The notes beneath the pieces were generated by a model. It ran no database searches. It was given only the letters and a program-made list of their open reading frames with translations, and was not told the origin of the DNA. Positions 1-5,300 of a DNA stretch of 5,300 bases are shown here, in pieces (the first letter of the stretch is position 1; every line of letters begins with the position of its first letter). This DNA comes from Actinomycetes bacterium (GTDB lineage: Bacteria; Actinomycetota; Coriobacteriia; Anaerosomatales; Anaerosomataceae). Location of the stretch: assembly GCA_021850085.1 (NCBI GenBank), contig JAJZRZ010000129.1:1-5300 (forward strand). The letters run 5' to 3'. Both the position numbers and the translations under genes were made by a program.

Positions 1-127
1 GGGCGGGATCGAAGCCGGCGGAGTCCGCGGGCGCGTCGCCCAACGCGAGCGCGACAGCCACGCCCGCTCCTGCGAGCGCGACCATCGCCAGCGCGGCGTG
101 TAGGATCCGCCGGGGTGGCAGGGTCAC
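1..127 (-). CDS. Start of an unidentified secreted or membrane-anchored protein (partial)
   Basis: Only the first 42 codons are in the window; the rest lies beyond the left edge. Reading begins at a GTG (125-127), preceded 4 nt upstream by an AGGGG ribosome-binding site (132-136). The N-terminus looks like a signal peptide or a single membrane anchor: two arginines at residues 6-7, then an unbroken Ala/Val/Leu/Gly-rich hydrophobic stretch at about residues 11-29, then a polar segment (GDAPADSAG) starting at residue 30. The frame stays open to the window edge. The protein is probably exported or tethered outside the membrane, but no family can be named from so short a piece. It lies downstream of pncA on the same strand, separated by about 360 nt, so it is probably transcribed separately. 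The start codon is the least certain point. Confidence 0.5.
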   Translation of the reverse strand, partial: MTLPPRRILHAALAMVALAGAGVAVALALGDAPADSAGFDPA

Positions 128-485
128 GGGACCCCTGTGTTCGCCTGTCCTGTCTATCGGATGTCCTTGCTGTCGCGGCGCCGGGCGGTCATCGGTCCCA
201 CTACTCCTGAACACAAAACGCGCGGGTCCGGGAAAGGTTGCACAAATCCGGGAAAAGAACGACTGCGACCAGCGATTGCGTCGAGCCGTGCCCGGTGCGA
301 CCGCACAAACCCGCATCGGAACCCTCCTGAAAGCCTGGAAGAGTCACAGCAAGGAGCATGCCCGCGCAAAGCCCGGTTCAAGCCGAGTCCCAGACCTTGA
401 TTGCTCGACGCATTACCGACGAGGGGCTCGCGTTCGAGCACTCCCGCCTGGGGAAGCGACCCCCGAATGCCCGCTTGCAGGGCGC
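128..485. other. Intergenic region without a convincing gene
   Basis: This 358-nt gap lies between the 3' end of pncA and the start of the left-edge gene, both on the minus strand. It should hold the end of the pncA transcript and the promoter of the left-edge gene. Open frames exist on both strands but show no recognisable domain or good start. About 205-262 is noticeably richer in A and contains a 9-bp direct repeat. A small hairpin (GCTCG, 4-nt loop CGTT, CGAGC; 426-439) sits 46-59 nt beyond the pncA stop, but no T-run follows it on either strand, so I do not call a terminator. I found no tRNA or recognisable riboswitch. Confidence 0.55.
227..255. repeat. Two 9-bp direct repeats spaced 20 bp
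   Basis: TCCGGGAAA occurs at 227-235 and again at 247-255, so the starts are exactly 20 bp apart, close to two turns of the helix. On the minus strand this reads TTTCCCGGA twice, about 100 nt upstream of the left-edge gene. CACAAA also precedes each copy (at 212-217 and 241-246), though at unequal distances. The arrangement would suit a pair of protein-binding half-sites, but function is inferred from spacing alone. Confidence 0.4.
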
Positions 486-1097
486 TCATCGCGCCCATGA
501 TGTCACGATGCGCGCACCTGAGGTCCGCATGACCGCGAACGCGGCCTCGGCATCACCCGGCGCGAGTTCGACCGCGCGGCATCCTTCTCTCACGACGGCG
601 ACCTCCAGGCCGAGTCCCCGCGCGTCGAGGACCGAGTACTTCACGCAGTAGTCCGTGGCAAGGCCGAGGACTACTATGCCGTCCACCCCGTGCTGTCGCA
701 GGTACGACGAGAGGCCTGTGTCCTGGCGATGCCCGTTGTCGAAGAACGCGCTGTAACTGTCGATCGCGGAGTCGGTGCCCTTGCGCACGACATGATGGAT
801 CCCCGCGACGTCGAGCCCCGAATGGAACGACGCACCCGGCGCGTTCTGCACGCAGTGGTCCGGCCAGAACACCTGCGGCAGACCAGCTAGGTCCGTCACG
901 TCCCCGGGCATGCGTCCCTGATGAGCCGACGCGAAACTGCCGTGGCCAGCCGGGTGCCAGTCCTGGCTCGCGACCACGAGACCGAACTGCGGCATGAGCG
1001 CATTTGCGACCGCGACCACCGCATCGCCGTCGGGTACGGGAAGCGCCCCAAACGGCATGAAGTCGTTTTGCACATCGACGAGCAGCAGCGCTTTCAT
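486..1097 (-). CDS. pncA: Nicotinamidase (nicotinamide -> nicotinate + ammonia)
   Basis: A 203-residue cytosolic isochorismatase-fold hydrolase, close to the usual length for PncA. It deaminates nicotinamide to nicotinate, the first step of NAD salvage. The cysteine-hydrolase triad is visible: Asp8 in LLLVDVQNDF, Lys106 in VVRKGTDS, and Cys151 in GLATDYCVK, the nucleophile. Metal ligands of the family also appear: Asp46 and His48 in SQDWHP, His52, and His81 in WPDHC. The ATG is well placed, with AGGAGG (1102-1107) 4 nt upstream. This Shine-Dalgarno overlaps the stop codon of the upstream phosphoribosyltransferase, only 8 nt away, so the two genes are co-transcribed and probably translationally coupled. 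The partner gene uses the product nicotinate. The gene is intact and ends in TGA; no residue expected for activity is missing. Confidence 0.96.
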   Translation of the reverse strand: MKALLLVDVQNDFMPFGALPVPDGDAVVAVANALMPQFGLVVASQDWHPAGHGSFASAHQGRMPGDVTDLAGLPQVFWPDHCVQNAPGASFHSGLDVAGIHHVVRKGTDSAIDSYSAFFDNGHRQDTGLSSYLRQHGVDGIVVLGLATDYCVKYSVLDARGLGLEVAVVREGCRAVELAPGDAEAAFAVMRTSGARIVTSWAR

Positions 1098-1105
1098 CCG
1101 TCCTC

Positions 1106-2578
1106 CTAGGGGTGGCCGTCATCGCGGGCGCGCAGTATGAGCTCGGTCTTGCGCTCGTGAAGCCCTCGCTCCAGCCCCACTTTGTATACGTGGGGATTGA
1201 GGAACCTGAGATGGCTCGCATCGAGGCGGCCAAGCTGGGAGAGCGCCAGTTCGCGGCTGCTCTTCACATCGGGCACCTCGTAGACGAGTCTCCCCCGCTC
1301 GAAGACCGGGACGAGCAGCTCTTCGGCGGGCTGTGCCGGACCGTACGTGGTGCGCCGGGTGGGGTCGGCCGGATCCACCATCATGCAGGCATCGCATGGG
1401 GGCAGCAGTTCATCGAAGACCATGTCGCCGATGAAGCGCCCGTCGGCCGCCGAGTATCGCCGCACCTGCAGGAGTCCCGGCGTGGTGACCTTGGCTGTCT
1501 GCTCCGACACCTTCACCCGCGGGACCCACTGCTCCCCGGGCCGCCGGATGGCGGACAGTTTGTAGACGCCGCCGAGGGCCGGCTGGTCGTACGCGGTCAC
1601 GAGCCTCGTCCCCACGCCCCAGACGTCGATGGCCGCTCCCTGCTCCTTCAGGCTCTCGATCGTATGCTCATCAAGCTCGTTCGACGCATAGATCACCGGG
1701 TCGCGATAGCCGGCCGCGTCGAGCATCTCTCTTGCACGCACCGACAGCCACGCCAGGTCCCCCGAGTCGATCCGGATGCCGGAGAGGTCTCCTCCGATCT
1801 CTCGCAGGCGCTTGCCTGCGGAGATCGCGTTGCGCACGCCCTGGACCGTGTCGTAGGTGTCGACCAGTAGCACCGCGTTGTTCGGCATGGCCTCGGCGTA
1901 CGCCATGAACGCGTCCACCTCGCGGTCGAAGACCATGACCAAGCTGTGCGCGTGGGTCCCACCCACGGGGATGCCGAAGCGCTAACCCGCAAGGACGTTG
2001 GATGTGGCCGTGCATCCTCCGACGTACGAAGCGCGGCTCGCCGAAAGGCCGCCGTCGGGCCCCTGCGCACGGCGCAGGCCGAACTCGATGACGGGGTCTT
2101 CGGCCGCCGCATGACGAACGCGCGCCGCCTTCGTCGCCACAAGCGTCTGGAAGTTGACGAGGTTCAGCAGCGCGGTCTCGACGATCTGACACTCGGCGAT
2201 CGGACCGGTCACCCTGACCAGCGGCTCGTTGGCGAACACCACGGTGCCCTCGGGCACCGCCATGACATCACCTGTGAAGTGGAAGTCCGCGAGCCACGAT
2301 AGGAAATCAGACGAGAACAGCGGAGTTCCGTCACGGGCGGACAGCGACCGCAGGTGGTCGAGCTCGTCCTGCCCGAAGCGCAGGTGCTCGAGATACTCCA
2401 CGACGCCGGCAAGACCGCAGGCGACCGCGTAGCCTCCGCCGAAGGGGTTGTCGCGGAAGTACAGGTGGAAGCAGGCCTCGGTGGTGGTGAGCCCGGCGCG
2501 CCAGTACGTGAACGCCATGGTCAGCTGATACATATCGGTCAGCAGGGCAGGCGCAGCGGGCGTGGGGCGCTCGGTCAT
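1106..2578 (-). pseudogene. pncB: Nicotinate phosphoribosyltransferase interrupted by an in-frame amber codon
   Basis: This gene encodes the enzyme that joins nicotinate to PRPP, using ATP, to make nicotinate mononucleotide. Read through, it would be about 490 residues, normal for the family. The N-terminal part (2578-1982, 198 residues) has TDMYQLTMA (15-23), FHLYFRDNPF (37-46), NFQTLVATKAARVRHAA (142-158) and FGLRRAQGPDGG (166-177). A TAG then falls at codon 199, and the same frame continues with RFGIPV, GTHAHS (about 207-212, including the histidine phosphorylated in this family), LVDTYDT, GIRIDSGDL, IYASNELDE and DVWGVGTRL down to its true TAG stop at 1106. Family members usually have Lys or Arg at the TAG position. 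ATG 2576-2578 follows a GGGGGAA purine run (about 2581-2587). The C-terminal half could only restart at a GTG (1964-1966) with no clear ribosome site. Neither half alone should be active, because the active site spans both. Confidence 0.9.
1982..1984 (-). other. Premature TAG codon inside the phosphoribosyltransferase
   Basis: On the minus strand the codons run GTC CTT GCG GGT TAG CGC TTC GGC ATC CCC, that is V-L-A-G-stop-R-F-G-I-P. The frame is the same before and after, so this is a substitution rather than an indel; a single A-to-T change from AAG (Lys) would produce it. TAG is also the terminal stop of this gene, of iscS and of iscU, so it works as an ordinary stop in this genome. Confidence 0.93.
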
Positions 2579-2687
2579 GCTTCCCCCTTCATCACAGCAA
2601 CGATAACAGAGTCCGCCGTCGTCTCGTGACGCAGCCGATACGCACGTGACCTGCGACAGCTGGCAACCAAATCCTCGCTGCGGTCAC

Positions 2688-2716
2688 TTGACGTGCCGCG
2701 ACGCCGGGCGTACGCT
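2688..2716 (+). promoter_or_regulatory. Sigma-70-like promoter of the regulator-iscS-iscU operon
   Basis: TTGACG (2688-2693) matches the -35 consensus at five of six positions. It is followed, after exactly 17 bp, by TACGCT (2711-2716), which has the key TA....T of a -10 box. Transcription would start near 2723, giving a leader of about 40 nt before the GTG at 2765. The position directly in front of the IscR-like operator supports the call. A second -10-like hexamer, TATTCT (2726-2731), has no matching -35. Confidence 0.6.
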
Positions 2717-2725
2717 CTCGAAGCG

Positions 2726-2750
2726 TATTCTGACTATATCGGTCAACTTT
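2726..2750 (+). promoter_or_regulatory. Predicted IscR-type (type 1-like) operator
   Basis: The core TGACTATATCGGTCA (2731-2745) is an inverted repeat, TGAC/GTCA, around an AT-rich 7-bp centre. It matches 14 of 15 positions of the known E. coli type 1 IscR core, YGACTRWWWYAGTCR; the one mismatch is G for A at 2741. Matching continues on the right flank (R, S and T positions) but is poor on the far left flank. The site overlaps the expected transcription start region and ends 3 nt before the GGAG ribosome site (2754-2757), a position suited to repression. The adjacent gene encodes an Rrf2 protein with three cysteines, so self-regulation is the natural reading. Binding is inferred. Confidence 0.65.
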
Positions 2751-2764
2751 GTCGGAGACGAACG

Positions 2765-3211
2765 GTGAGACTCTCGGCGAGAAGCGAATACGGACTCCTG
2801 GCGCTCATCGACCTCGCGGGCGCGGATGACGCGCGGCCTCTGGCGACGCGCGAACTCGCCGAGGGACGCGGCATCCCCTCGGCCTTCCTCGAGCAACTGC
2901 TCGCAGACCTGCGGCGTGCCGGGCTGGTCCGCTCCACGCGAGGGCCGCGCGGCGGCTTCGGACTTGCCCGCCGGCCCGAGGAGATCACCGCCCTCGACAT
3001 CGTGGAGGCGCTCGAGGGCTCCATCGTGCCGTCGGTGTGCGCTCCCGACGCATGCGGTCGCGAGCCGGGCTGCGCCGCCGCAAGCGTCTGGGGGGATGTC
3101 TCGGAGGCGGTTCGTGACGCCTTGTCGAGCTTCACGCTCGCGCGTCTTGCCGAAGAGCAGGTCCGCCTTGACCGGGCACCGCTGACCTGTACCACGCGGA
3201 GGAGTGAGTGA
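2765..3211 (+). CDS. iscR: Rrf2-family Fe-S-responsive transcriptional regulator (IscR-like)
   Basis: A 148-residue DNA-binding protein of normal Rrf2 length. It opens with the family N-terminus VRLSARSEYGLLALIDLA. A helix-turn-helix follows (about 28-48, TRELAEGRGIPSAFLEQLL), then a wing with RGPRGGF (59-65), then ALDIVEALEG (76-85). Three cysteines at 92, 97 and 103 (CX4CX5C) are placed like the cluster ligands of IscR, so it probably binds an Fe-S cluster and senses cluster supply. The GTG at 2765 fits the family N-terminus and has GGAG 7 nt upstream; a GTG at 2693 would place start and leader inside the promoter and operator. The stop overlaps the iscS start by one base (TGATG). An IscR-like operator lies just upstream, so it probably represses its own operon when clusters are plentiful. 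A cysteine-synthesis regulator of the CymR type is less likely, because CymR lacks these cysteines. Confidence 0.9.
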   Translation: MRLSARSEYGLLALIDLAGADDARPLATRELAEGRGIPSAFLEQLLADLRRAGLVRSTRGPRGGFGLARRPEEITALDIVEALEGSIVPSVCAPDACGREPGCAAASVWGDVSEAVRDALSSFTLARLAEEQVRLDRAPLTCTTRRSE

Positions 3212-4410
3212 TGGAACGCACCGTGTACCTCGACTACGCAGCCACGACTCCCGCCGACCAGCGCGTGGTCGACGCGATGCTTCCGTTCTTCACCGAGCGG
3301 TACGGCAACGCGAACAGTCTCTACGCGCTCGGCCGCGACGCGGCGCGCGCGCTCGAGGAGGCGCGCGAGACGGTCGCGCTCTCGATCAACGCGGCGCATC
3401 CCGACGAGGTGATCTTCACCTCTGGCGGCACCGAGTCGGACAATGCGGCGCTGTTCGGCATCGCCACCGCAGGCGGGCGCTCGAGCGGACACATCCTCGT
3501 CTCGGCGTTCGAGCACCACGCGGTTCTCGAACCGGCGCACTGGCTCGGCAAGCGCGGCTTCGAGGTGACCGAACTCATGCCGAGGACCGACGGGATCGTC
3601 CACCCCGAAGACCTTGCGGCCGCGCTCCGCGACGACACCGTGCTCGTCTCTGTGATGCATGGCAACAACGAGATAGGGACGCTCCAGCCCATCGCCGAGC
3701 TGGCGCGCGCGACCCACGAGCGCGGCGCGCTCTTTCATACGGATGCCGCTCAGACGCTCGGCAAGGTGGACTTCGACGTGCAGGCGCTCGGCATCGACGC
3801 CGCCTCGTTCTCGGGCCACAAGATCTACGGGCCCAAGGGCACGGGCGCGCTGTACCTCAGAAAGGGCGTGCGTTTCGCGCCGTATCTGATGGGTGGCGGC
3901 CAGGAAGGCAGGCGACGCAGCGGCACCCAGAACCTGCCGGGCAACGTGGGTTTCGCCACCGCGCTCACGCTCATGGATGCCGAGCGTCCCGCCGAAACGC
4001 CGCGACTGACAGGCCTCCGTGACCGGCTGGTCGGGGAGCTGCTCGGCCACATCGAGCACGCGCGCCTGAACGCCGCCGAGGCAACGATGCGCCTCCCCCA
4101 CATCGCGAACTTCGTGATCCCCGGCGTGGAGGGCGAGGCCATGCTGCTGCACCTAGATGCGGCCAGCATCGCCGTCTCCACCGGCTCGGCCTGCAGCTCT
4201 GGCTCGCTCAAGCCGAGCCACGTCCTGCTTTCCATCGGCTGCCCGGTGGAGTTCGCGCACGGCTCGCTGCGGGTGAGCGTGGGCCGCTTCACGACAGAGG
4301 CGGACGTGGATTTCCTGATCCGGACGCTTGTTCCCGTGGTCCAAAGACTGCGGTCGATGAACCCCATGTACGAGAAGACGTTGGCCGCCCTGACCGGCCA
4401 GCAGGGATAG
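3211..4410 (+). CDS. iscS: Cysteine desulfurase (NifS/IscS type)
   Basis: A 399-residue PLP enzyme that converts cysteine to alanine and carries the sulfur as a persulfide to Fe-S assembly and tRNA thiolation. Landmarks: YLDYAATTP (6-14), TSGGTESDN (70-78), EHHAV with the PLP-stacking His102, HGNNEIG with Asn153, HTDAAQ with Asp178 and Gln181, SGHK with the PLP-binding Lys204, GGGQEGRRRSGTQN (228-241), and STGSACSSG with the catalytic Cys328 on the mobile loop. SLRVSVGRFTTEADVD (352-367) is the usual C-terminal signature. The start is ATG 3211, with GGAGGAG (3198-3204) 6 nt upstream; GTG 3208 is too close to that site. It overlaps the regulator stop by one base, which suggests translational coupling. 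It is followed 10 nt later by iscU, the expected sulfur acceptor. The gene is complete, with no missing catalytic residue. NifS dedicated to nitrogenase is unlikely, given the regulator and mnmA next to it. Confidence 0.97.
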   Translation: MERTVYLDYAATTPADQRVVDAMLPFFTERYGNANSLYALGRDAARALEEARETVALSINAAHPDEVIFTSGGTESDNAALFGIATAGGRSSGHILVSAFEHHAVLEPAHWLGKRGFEVTELMPRTDGIVHPEDLAAALRDDTVLVSVMHGNNEIGTLQPIAELARATHERGALFHTDAAQTLGKVDFDVQALGIDAASFSGHKIYGPKGTGALYLRKGVRFAPYLMGGGQEGRRRSGTQNLPGNVGFATALTLMDAERPAETPRLTGLRDRLVGELLGHIEHARLNAAEATMRLPHIANFVIPGVEGEAMLLHLDAASIAVSTGSACSSGSLKPSHVLLSIGCPVEFAHGSLRVSVGRFTTEADVDFLIRTLVPVVQRLRSMNPMYEKTLAALTGQQG

Positions 4411-4420
4411 GAGCAAGGAC

Positions 4421-4861
4421 ATGCTGTACAGCGACAAGGTGATGGAGCACTTCGGGAACCCGCGCAACGTGGGGGTCATCGAGGACGCCGACGGCGTGGG
4501 CGAGGTGGGAAACCCCGTCTGCGGCGACGTCATGAAGATTACCATCAAGGTGAACGACGACCGCATCGATGACATCAGGTTCCAGACCCTCGGATGCGGC
4601 GCAGCCATCGCGACCTCATCCATCGTCACCGAGATGGCCAAAGGAATGGCGATCCAGGACGCCGTCAAGATATCCAAGAACGATGTCGCCAGTGAGCTGG
4701 GAGGCCTCCCACCAGCCAAGATGCATTGTTCGATCCTGGCCACCGACGGGCTCAAGCTCGCTGTGGACGACTACTTGAAGAAGCACGGCCGCGAGCCCAT
4801 CGCCGGCGAGGTGAAGAGCGCCGACCCCACCTTCGACCCGCACGAGGACGACGAGCACTAG
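4421..4861 (+). CDS. iscU: Iron-sulfur cluster scaffold protein (NifU N-domain / IscU)
   Basis: A 146-residue cytosolic scaffold on which Fe-S clusters are built from IscS-derived sulfur before transfer to target proteins. It starts with MLYSDKVMEHFGNPRNVG, typical of the family. The three cluster cysteines are Cys34 (NPVCGD), Cys59 (LGCGAA) and Cys103 (MHCS), with Asp36 and His102 beside them as in E. coli IscU. LPPAK (96-100) corresponds to the LPPVK motif bound by the HscA chaperone. It consists only of the single scaffold domain, without the C-terminal Nfu domain of full NifU. About 15-20 residues extend beyond the usual IscU end, finishing in an acidic, His-containing tail (HEDDEH). The ATG follows AGGAG (4409-4413), which overlaps the iscS TAG, so it is co-expressed with iscS. 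A SufU-type scaffold is less likely: SufU has an insertion between the second and third cysteine regions that is not seen here. Confidence 0.95.
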   Translation: MLYSDKVMEHFGNPRNVGVIEDADGVGEVGNPVCGDVMKITIKVNDDRIDDIRFQTLGCGAAIATSSIVTEMAKGMAIQDAVKISKNDVASELGGLPPAKMHCSILATDGLKLAVDDYLKKHGREPIAGEVKSADPTFDPHEDDEH

Positions 4862-4948
4862 CCTCGATCTTTCGCGATGCAACCCGCTCAAGCGCGCCCT
4901 GAAACGCGGACGACGCGGAAGGCTCCGCACCGCTTCGCACGGCGCCGA

Positions 4949-4971
4949 GGGGGCCTGAGAGGCCCTCAGGC
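4949..4971 (+). repeat. Two overlapping, mutually exclusive hairpins
   Basis: GCCTGAG (4953-4959) and CTCAGGC (4965-4971) form a perfect 7-bp stem with a 5-nt loop. The same bases can instead pair as GGGCC (4951-4955) with GGCCC (4961-4965) around TGAGA, extendable by one G-U and one G-C pair. The two folds cannot coexist. No T-tract follows, so termination by this element would have to be atypical or Rho-assisted. It may be only a stabilising 3' structure for the iscU message. Confidence 0.45.
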
Positions 4972-4994
4972 GGATGCGGTATCGTCGCACTGGA

Positions 4995-5031
4995 TTCACG
5001 ACTTCGGGACCAGCTGATGGGGCTTCGTGAA
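4995..5031 (+). repeat. 7-bp inverted repeat in the mnmA leader
   Basis: TTCACGA (4995-5001) and TCGTGAA (5025-5031) are perfect inverted copies separated by 23 nt, ending 32 nt before the preferred mnmA ATG. In RNA they could close a stem whose interior holds a short CCA/TGG pairing. In DNA they could be widely spaced half-sites. With only 7 bp per arm, chance is possible. Confidence 0.35.
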
Positions 5032-5063
5032 ATATCGAGGCTGGCATGGCGGCAGGGGTAGCG

Positions 5064-5300
5064 ATGCCCGACGTAGCAATAGCCTTGAGCGGTGGCGTCG
5101 ACTCTTCAGTCGCCGCCGCTTTGCTGCTGGAGCAGGGGCGTGACGTCTTCGGCGTGACCATGCGCCTAGGTTTGGACGAGGTCGCGGGCAGGCCTTGCTG
5201 CGGAGAGGAAGAGGTAGCGCTCGCGCGACGGGTGTGCGCGCAACTCAGCATGCCGCACATCGTGGTGGATGTGGCCGAACGCTTCCGCGCCGAGGTGGTG
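5064..5300 (+). CDS. mnmA: tRNA-specific 2-thiouridylase MnmA (N-terminal part)
   Basis: The first 79 codons are visible; the gene runs off the right edge. MnmA adenylates and then thiolates uridine 34 of Lys, Glu and Gln tRNAs, using persulfide sulfur that starts at a cysteine desulfurase. The ATP-binding PP-loop SGGVDSS is at residues 9-15, followed by VFGVTMRL (28-35), a Cys-Cys pair (45-46) and an ARRVCAQLSMPHIVVDV segment (54-70), all typical of the N-terminal domain in Gram-positive-type MnmA. The catalytic cysteines of the family lie beyond the window. ATG 5064 is preferred: it has AGGGG (5054-5058) 5 nt upstream and gives the usual short lead-in before the PP-loop. An in-frame ATG at 5046, with GAGG at 5037-5040, would add six residues and cannot be excluded. 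Its position after iscS suggests a dedicated sulfur supply, possibly under the same Fe-S control. Confidence 0.93.
   Translation, partial: MPDVAIALSGGVDSSVAAALLLEQGRDVFGVTMRLGLDEVAGRPCCGEEEVALARRVCAQLSMPHIVVDVAERFRAEVV

Larger units (their letters stand above)
4862..5063. other. Gap between iscU and mnmA with potential RNA structure
   Basis: These 202 nt separate two same-strand genes in an otherwise tightly packed operon. I see no credible protein gene and no clear promoter. The gap holds GCGGA-AGGC-TCCGC (4915-4928), a stronger hairpin at 4953-4971 and a wider inverted repeat at 4995-5031. None has a T-run after it, so none is a standard intrinsic terminator. mnmA may be read through from iscU or have its own start here. 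Confidence 0.5.

Noticed and set aside
426..439. A GTTCGA-containing hairpin resembling a tRNA T-arm.
   Set aside because: The bases around TTCGA do not give the 5-bp T-stem with a 7-nt loop, and no acceptor, D or anticodon arms can be found nearby.
450..464. A GGGG/CCCC hairpin downstream of pncA as an intrinsic terminator.
   Set aside because: The stem is only 4 bp, and no T-run follows in the minus-strand direction.
154..498. A 114-codon minus-strand frame just after pncA, overlapping its 3' end, as a possible third operon gene.
   Set aside because: It has no good ribosome-binding site, no recognisable motif, and a composition unlike a folded protein; part of it spans the repeat-bearing A-rich patch.
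358..651. A 97-codon plus-strand frame preceded by AAGGAG.
   Set aside because: AAGGAG is only 1 nt from the ATG, too close to work well, and more than half of the frame is antisense to pncA. The product matches nothing I recognise.
1112..1870. A 252-codon plus-strand frame antisense to the phosphoribosyltransferase.
   Set aside because: The minus-strand frame has strong family motifs throughout; the antisense product shows none.
1964..1984. A frameshift as the cause of the split phosphoribosyltransferase, or two separate genes by design.
   Set aside because: The frame is identical on both sides of the TAG, and the conserved motif continues across it, so a single substitution explains it. 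The downstream GTG has no clear ribosome site.
2661..2666. TTGCCA on the minus strand as the -35 box of the phosphoribosyltransferase-pncA promoter.
   Set aside because: No acceptable -10 box lies at 16-18 bp spacing, so the promoter of that operon remains unplaced.
2743..4152. A 469-codon open frame on the minus strand, antisense to the regulator and most of iscS.
   Set aside because: It mirrors two well-supported genes. In GC-rich DNA the antisense frame often lacks stops, and its product is Arg/Glu/His-rich without any recognisable domain.
4877..5017. A 46-codon plus-strand frame in the iscU-mnmA gap, as a possible small gene or leader peptide.
   Set aside because: There is no ribosome-binding site before its ATG, and the product is Arg-rich and featureless.

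Overview
This GC-rich window (coding regions mostly G/C at third positions) carries two housekeeping gene blocks that face away from each other across a short control region at about 2579-2764. The mix of genes (an IscR-like Rrf2 regulator, a NifS/IscS-type desulfurase, a NifU/IscU scaffold and mnmA in a row, with no hscBA, fdx or iscA following) suits a high-GC Gram-positive-type bacterium, perhaps an anaerobic deep-branching actinobacterium such as Coriobacteriia. That placement is an inference from gene order and composition, not something the sequence proves.

Left block, minus strand. Reading right to left, a nicotinate phosphoribosyltransferase gene (pncB-type, 2578 down to 1106) is followed 8 nt later by a nicotinamidase gene (pncA, 1097 to 486). 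Together they form the nicotinamide -> nicotinate -> nicotinate mononucleotide salvage route to NAD. The phosphoribosyltransferase is split by one in-frame TAG codon at 1982-1984, inside a conserved core motif and with no frameshift. It is therefore a probable pseudogene, a sequencing error or, less likely, a readthrough case. After pncA comes a 358-nt stretch without a convincing gene (128-485), which holds a 9-bp direct repeat spaced 20 bp. The start of another minus-strand gene (127 to beyond the left edge) encodes a hydrophobic, secretion-signal-like N-terminus.

Right block, plus strand. The order is an Rrf2-family regulator (2765-3211), cysteine desulfurase iscS (3211-4410), Fe-S scaffold iscU (4421-4861), a 202-nt gap with several possible hairpins, and then the beginning of mnmA (5064 to beyond the right edge). 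The regulator and iscS overlap by one base (TGATG), and iscS and iscU are 10 nt apart, so these three are almost certainly one transcript. IscS draws sulfur from cysteine and can pass it to IscU for Fe-S cluster assembly, and to MnmA for 2-thiolation of tRNA wobble uridine.

The most informative regulatory signal is a near-match to the type 1 IscR operator core at 2731-2745. It lies just downstream of a good sigma-70-like promoter (2688-2716) and just upstream of the regulator's ribosome-binding site. This predicts a self-repressing, Fe-S-sensing operon. I see no mobile element, CRISPR array, tRNA or rRNA, and no clearly undescribed system. The points most worth a second look are the amber codon and the operator.
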